Source of the DNA: Candidatus Cloacimonadota bacterium
GTDB taxonomy: Bacteria > Cloacimonadota > Cloacimonadia > Cloacimonadales > TCS61
Reading direction: 5' to 3'
DNA: 10,122 nt
Assembly: GCA_027858325.1 (NCBI GenBank)
Contig: JAQICU010000349.1
Span: forward strand, 1-10,122
Part shown: positions 6,179 through 10,122 of the stretch, one piece after another
How positions within the stretch are numbered: position 1 is the stretch's first letter
Layout of the letters: each line of letters opens with the position of its first letter
Translations under genes and position numbers: made by a program
The notes under the pieces: model-generated
Told to the model about the DNA's origin: nothing
Databases searched by the model: none
Seen by the model: only the letters and a program-made list of their open reading frames with translations

Positions 6179-6226
6179 TTGCCCCGAGTTCTTGCCTAAT
6201 GCATATCTTAGGATCAACCGGGGCAA
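6179..6226. terminator. Long nested palindrome between convergent genes
   Basis: An outer stem TTGCCCCG (6179-6186) pairs with CGGGGCAA (6219-6226). The 32 nt loop contains an inner stem CCTAA (6195-6199) with TTAGG (6208-6212). The left arm reads CCCCGAGTT as in palindrome 7 and starts exactly 40 nt after palindrome 12, so this looks like a REP-like unit with an expanded loop. It lies 3 nt beyond the stop of the TamB-like gene and downstream of the receiver gene, where a bidirectional terminator would be expected. The T-runs on either side are weak, so terminator activity is only inferred. Confidence 0.5.
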
Positions 6227-6229
6227 TTG

Positions 6230-9200
6230 TTAAAATCTAAATGATCTCTCTAACATGATCTCGTGCGGATTTTCTTCTGTAAAAGGTAATATCTTGTATT
6301 TATATAAAATCCTGAATTTGAATGGTAGTTGATATCTTAATGAGAATTCATGGAATACACCCATTTCAGTGTCTAATGCAACATCCAGTGATCTTTCTAC
6401 TCTTGTTTCATAATCAAGGAATATATCACGGCTTAAATATCTCCCCATACTTACAGATAAATTATTCAAGAATAATTCAGATGAGAATTTAGTAAATCCA
6501 TTAGCTTCATCATAAACTTCATATTGCGATTTATCTTGGGAAGAATAACTGGCGAAAAGATTCTGAACAAGGTCTGTTTGAAGGTGGAAATAATCAAGTT
6601 TTAAACTTTTTCTGACCCAGTTTTCTACTGGTGACAGTAATGGATCCATTACTGCACTTTCCAATCCCATACCGGCAATCTGAATAACTTCATCCTGCAA
6701 CAGAGTTTTTTTTTGTTCCGGTGATATATCTTCCATCGATCTATTGTATCTTAGTTTTGATAAAATATCTGTTATCCTGTCATTTGCATTATCACTGTTG
6801 AGTGAGAATTTCAGCGTTCCAACTTCATCATCCCGGGTAACCTCATTATAAATATTCAATGTGATCATTGAACCATCCGCAGTTTTTTTGTAAAATGTTC
6901 CGGAAATATTCGCACCATCTGTGAATCTACTAAGCTGAACCTGTAAATAATCCAGTTTCATCTTCGTTCCAAAAATATCTACTGAACCTTCTTCTGCAAT
7001 AAAAAGCGCATCAGGAATTGAGAATTTTTCATTTTCATAAACTATGTTCAAATATCCACCCGGATTTATTTTAATATCAACCGGATATGTTACATATTTA
7101 ACATTCTCACCGATGTTGATCATAAGATCAAAATTAAGTGGCAGCGTCGTACCTTCAGTTTCCTTTTTTACCCGAACTGTATTAAAGAGTTTTAGCAGAT
7201 TTTCTGTATTCGGCGGGTAAATCATGCCACCATCTGATACATTAAGATCTCCGATCAACTTGATATCTTCGAACGGACCGTTTGCTTCAAAATATTCGCT
7301 GTTTCTTCCGGAAATTACAACTTTTGCCACATTATTTACAGGTATGTATCCCGGCATATTAAATAATATTCCACCATCATTAGTCCTGATTAAAATTTTT
7401 CCCAGGTTAAGTGTACCCAAAATAAAATCTTCATTGTTGTTATTTACTATGTTAGAAATATAGCATCTGCCTTCACCCATACGGAATTTGAAATTAGCAA
7501 TTGTAAAAACATTGTCGGTGATCCCAAATTTGAAAGTCAATTTATCAATATCTTCCGGCTGGTTCTTTATTTTTAAATACCCTTCAGTAAGAGAGAAATT
7601 CCCATTCTTAATAAATATTTTACTCTCTTCAGTTCCAACCTCAAATTCAAATTCTGCCTTTGAACTAGCATCGCTAATTACATTTGTTTGATCAGACAGC
7701 ATCTGAAGCAGATCACCATTAAATTTGATCGAAATATTATTTGTATCAGCGAACGCATTACTATTCAGAACATTGTATCCTATCGCACCATTTGATCTTA
7801 AATTAAATTCATCTTTCCTAAAGTATCTGATATCATTTACATATAATAAACTGTCCTTCTGCAGAATATCGAATTTAAAAAGATCGGCTTTGAATTTATT
7901 CATTTTAAGATTTGTAACTTCAAGATCAAGTTGAAGCTCATTATTGTTTAATAACCTGGAAAATTCGATTCCTCCCCTTATAACTCCACTCAGATTTTTT
8001 TGCGGAAGGATATCAGCTAATTGAAGTGAATCAATAATTCCGTTCGCGGTAATGATGATTTCCGGTTTAATGATCAAGGCACCGTGTAAGTCAATAACCT
8101 TGTTCTCATTTGTCTTAATAGACCCATCCTGTATACTTATCATAGAGCTGTTTCCGGAAAGGTTTAATCTTGCATCAAGTTCGTTTATTTCGCCCATCTT
8201 GAAATCCTTAAGAGTGATAAGCCCACTAACATTTCCTTTCCCCAAATTATCTGCTTTCGCATTAATGCTAAGATGTCCTTGTAATTGTTGTGAAATGTAG
8301 TAATCAATAAAATATCTGGATAGTTCTGCAATTTTAAGGTCTTCCCCATGTACTGAAAATCCGTATTTGAATTTAGGTTTTCGCTTTATCCAGCCATCTA
8401 TTTCAATCATTTTATTTAATTGAAAATGCTTGATCTGAAGACTATCCAACGAACCTTCCGCCAGTAATTCTATTGTAAAAGGCTCATAATTATATCTGGC
8501 ATTATAAGTTCGCATATTAATTAGCGAATGATTATTAGAGAGATCCAGCACAATGTCAGTTTTGAATCTTCCACCCAATTTCCCGTAATCCCTGTCGTAT
8601 ACCATAATATTAGAATTTGCTACGATACTGTATTTATTAGCTTCTATTTCAACATCTCCGGTAAGAATTGGAAGAGATACTCCATCAAAAGCAGTGTTCA
8701 TATCCAAGCCGCGAAGTTTTAATCTTGCTTTCAATTCTTGAGATCTAATATTACCAATGCAGGAAAGCCCAATATCGTTGGAGGGATGTGTTAGATCCGC
8801 TGTTAGATCACTGCCTATGAGGTTTGCTTTCATATTCAGGTTTTCAAATTTAATTGAACCAGTTTGTATCTTTAATTTCTCAAGATTTATAAATATGTCC
8901 GGTTCATTCCGGTAATTAATTGTGGATGAAAGATCACCTATAATTTGTAAGTTTCCACTTTGCCAATGCATATTATTGGAATGAAGTTCAAGATGCAGAT
9001 CTTCTCCAATTTTATAATATCCATCACCGTTTACCTGATTATCTTCCCAGATAGAATTATTTAATAACAATTCTACATTATCGTCTTTCATTGTTGCAGA
9101 AATATTAATATCTGTTAATTCTTGGTTTGCAGCAATAAGTTTATCAGAAATTAATTCTGCATTTATCATGGGCTTATTGATCTTACCAGAAATATTGACC

Positions 9201-10122
9201 TTTGCCGTTATATTTCCGGTAACTTGATTCACATATTTATGCAAAGGGATATTGGAAGTTGTTAATTCAGATTTAATTGTTCTTTTATCTGAGAGTACAT
9301 CATTGATAATAGCATTCCCATCGATCTTATTTTCGTCTAGATATGTGTTATGAAGTGTTACAAATGTTCGATCACTATCTCCAGATATTAAAATGGAATC
9401 AACCGAAGCTTTCTTCTCTGTGAATCCGGCATAAATGTTTTTAATATTGGCAGAATATTTAAGTTTATCATCTGAGTATATGAGATCAGCATCAAGTAGA
9501 AATCCCAAAGAATTCAATTGTGCTATCTCTAATTTTGATGGTTTCAGATCATTCAATTTCAGTGCAGCTTTCTCTATCGAGCCTTTATTTAAGATGCAAG
9601 AGCCCAGCAGATCAGATCCTTTACCAGAACTAGCTGAAAGTGTAATATCAGATTTTTTTGTATTCTTTATCGAAAGATCTACTCTTTGCCAGCTGTTAGC
9701 AATTTTCACACTTTCATTCTCAAATTCAATATTTAAAGTTCCGTTATATACATCTAACATTTTGAAGAATTCGGTAATATCCGGAATAATAAATTCACTT
9801 TTTTCTTTTTTATTTCCATCAGCTACGATTCTAAGAGAGAATTCAGGATCATAGATCTTAATATGTGTTATTGCTTTCAAATTTTCAAATTTGGAGAAAA
9901 TGAGTTTTATTAAGTTATACTCAACATACAACTGGCTTATCTTTAATTCATATTTACCGGGTCTGTTGATTACAATTCCTGAAATATTCGCCTGTTTATC
10001 ATTAAAGGTAAAACCTTCCATCTCAATAACTGCATTAAGTCTTTCAGAGAGTTGGTCAGTTATCCTGGTTTGAACTACTTTATCTACTTTTGCCATTCTC
10101 ACCAAAACGAAGAAGGAGATAT
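6230..10122 (-). CDS. TamB/AsmA-like envelope protein (DUF490 family), 5' partial
   Basis: About 1296 residues are visible. The frame stays open to the right edge: codons before the internal ATG (10094-10096) read ISFFVLVR, the end of a probable membrane anchor, so the true start lies outside the window. After the anchor, QTRITDQLSERLNAVIEMEG is the usual beginning of AsmA/TamB proteins. The middle is a long run of alternating beta-strand repeats with no catalytic motif, as in the hydrophobic-groove proteins of this superfamily. The last ~400 residues form the TamB C-terminal domain (FEANGPFEDIKLIGDLNVSDG, then SVDIFGTKMKLDYLQVQLSRF, GTFYKK and GLESAVMDPL). The chain ends ERSFRF, with a terminal Phe like an outer-membrane beta-signal. 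Known family members span the periplasm and support outer-membrane protein assembly or phospholipid transport. No BamA/TamA-like partner is in the window, though it could lie beyond the end of this gene's start side. Confidence 0.9.
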   Translation of the reverse strand, partial: ISFFVLVRMAKVDKVVQTRITDQLSERLNAVIEMEGFTFNDKQANISGIVINRPGKYELKISQLYVEYNLIKLIFSKFENLKAITHIKIYDPEFSLRIVADGNKKEKSEFIIPDITEFFKMLDVYNGTLNIEFENESVKIANSWQRVDLSIKNTKKSDITLSASSGKGSDLLGSCILNKGSIEKAALKLNDLKPSKLEIAQLNSLGFLLDADLIYSDDKLKYSANIKNIYAGFTEKKASVDSILISGDSDRTFVTLHNTYLDENKIDGNAIINDVLSDKRTIKSELTTSNIPLHKYVNQVTGNITAKVNISGKINKPMINAELISDKLIAANQELTDINISATMKDDNVELLLNNSIWEDNQVNGDGYYKIGEDLHLELHSNNMHWQSGNLQIIGDLSSTINYRNEPDIFINLEKLKIQTGSIKFENLNMKANLIGSDLTADLTHPSNDIGLSCIGNIRSQELKARLKLRGLDMNTAFDGVSLPILTGDVEIEANKYSIVANSNIMVYDRDYGKLGGRFKTDIVLDLSNNHSLINMRTYNARYNYEPFTIELLAEGSLDSLQIKHFQLNKMIEIDGWIKRKPKFKYGFSVHGEDLKIAELSRYFIDYYISQQLQGHLSINAKADNLGKGNVSGLITLKDFKMGEINELDARLNLSGNSSMISIQDGSIKTNENKVIDLHGALIIKPEIIITANGIIDSLQLADILPQKNLSGVIRGGIEFSRLLNNNELQLDLEVTNLKMNKFKADLFKFDILQKDSLLYVNDIRYFRKDEFNLRSNGAIGYNVLNSNAFADTNNISIKFNGDLLQMLSDQTNVISDASSKAEFEFEVGTEESKIFIKNGNFSLTEGYLKIKNQPEDIDKLTFKFGITDNVFTIANFKFRMGEGRCYISNIVNNNNEDFILGTLNLGKILIRTNDGGILFNMPGYIPVNNVAKVVISGRNSEYFEANGPFEDIKLIGDLNVSDGGMIYPPNTENLLKLFNTVRVKKETEGTTLPLNFDLMINIGENVKYVTYPVDIKINPGGYLNIVYENEKFSIPDALFIAEEGSVDIFGTKMKLDYLQVQLSRFTDGANISGTFYKKTADGSMITLNIYNEVTRDDEVGTLKFSLNSDNANDRITDILSKLRYNRSMEDISPEQKKTLLQDEVIQIAGMGLESAVMDPLLSPVENWVRKSLKLDYFHLQTDLVQNLFASYSSQDKSQYEVYDEANGFTKFSSELFLNNLSVSMGRYLSRDIFLDYETRVERSLDVALDTEMGVFHEFSLRYQLPFKFRILYKYKILPFTEENPHEIMLERSFRF

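Noticed and set aside
9435..9854. Plus-strand reading frames inside the TamB-like gene (also 7224-7463, 7488-7691, 7725-7934, 8052-8300, 8528-8722, 9891-10073)
   Set aside because: They lie opposite one continuous minus-strand gene with clear family features, have low-complexity hydrophobic products and no ribosome sites seen. They are shadows.
10094..10105. True start of the TamB-like gene at the internal ATG or TTG near the right edge
   Set aside because: The frame stays open to the edge and encodes hydrophobic residues that look like the end of a membrane anchor, expected in this family just before this point.

Overview
The window is clearly AT-rich and comes from a Gram-negative bacterium: it carries a TamB-type envelope protein, and two sensor proteins with periplasmic ligand-binding domains. 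The style of the genes (PAS receptors ending in a short coiled-coil tail, a REP-type transposase, a low-GC TamB with an aromatic C-terminus) suggests an uncultured FCB-group lineage such as Cloacimonadota. That placement is a guess from style, not a proof.

Layout. (1) 1-636, + strand: the 3' end of a GAF-PAS signalling protein without a kinase core. (2) 802-2367, +: a signal peptide, periplasmic solute-binding domain, membrane helix and PAS domain, again without a kinase. (3) 2651-3085, +: a complete 144-residue Y1 (HUH) transposase of the IS200/REP-associated type. (4) 3189-5708, +: a full receptor histidine kinase with the same periplasmic-sensor plan, two PAS domains and a HisKA_2/HATPase core. 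(5) 5710-6078, +: a stand-alone CheY-like receiver one base after the kinase stop. (6) 6230-10122, - strand, convergent: a very long TamB/AsmA-like protein whose N-terminus lies beyond the right edge.

The gaps between genes 1 to 6, except the kinase-receiver junction, are filled with short palindromes. Most are 20 nt hairpins of a CCCCG...CGGGG or CCACGG...CCGTGG type. Their spacing is strikingly regular: exactly 40 nt between successive CCCCG-type palindromes (four cases, one involving a half-deleted copy) and 15 nt between a CCACGG-type and the following CCCCG-type palindrome (two cases). The transposase gene is bracketed by two near-identical palindrome pairs. Together this looks like a REP/RAYT system: dispersed palindromes plus the tyrosine transposase that may recognise and spread them. 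This is the most interesting content of the window.

How the genes may work together. The kinase and receiver form an evident two-component pair. The two upstream kinase-less sensors are related to it. Gene 2 shares the periplasmic-domain plan and a diagnostic linker with the kinase, while genes 1 and 2 share a C-terminal tail. The locus therefore looks like a small expanded sensor family, in which the kinase-less members could modulate the intact kinase or be decaying or swapped copies. The TamB-like gene is functionally separate and points the other way.
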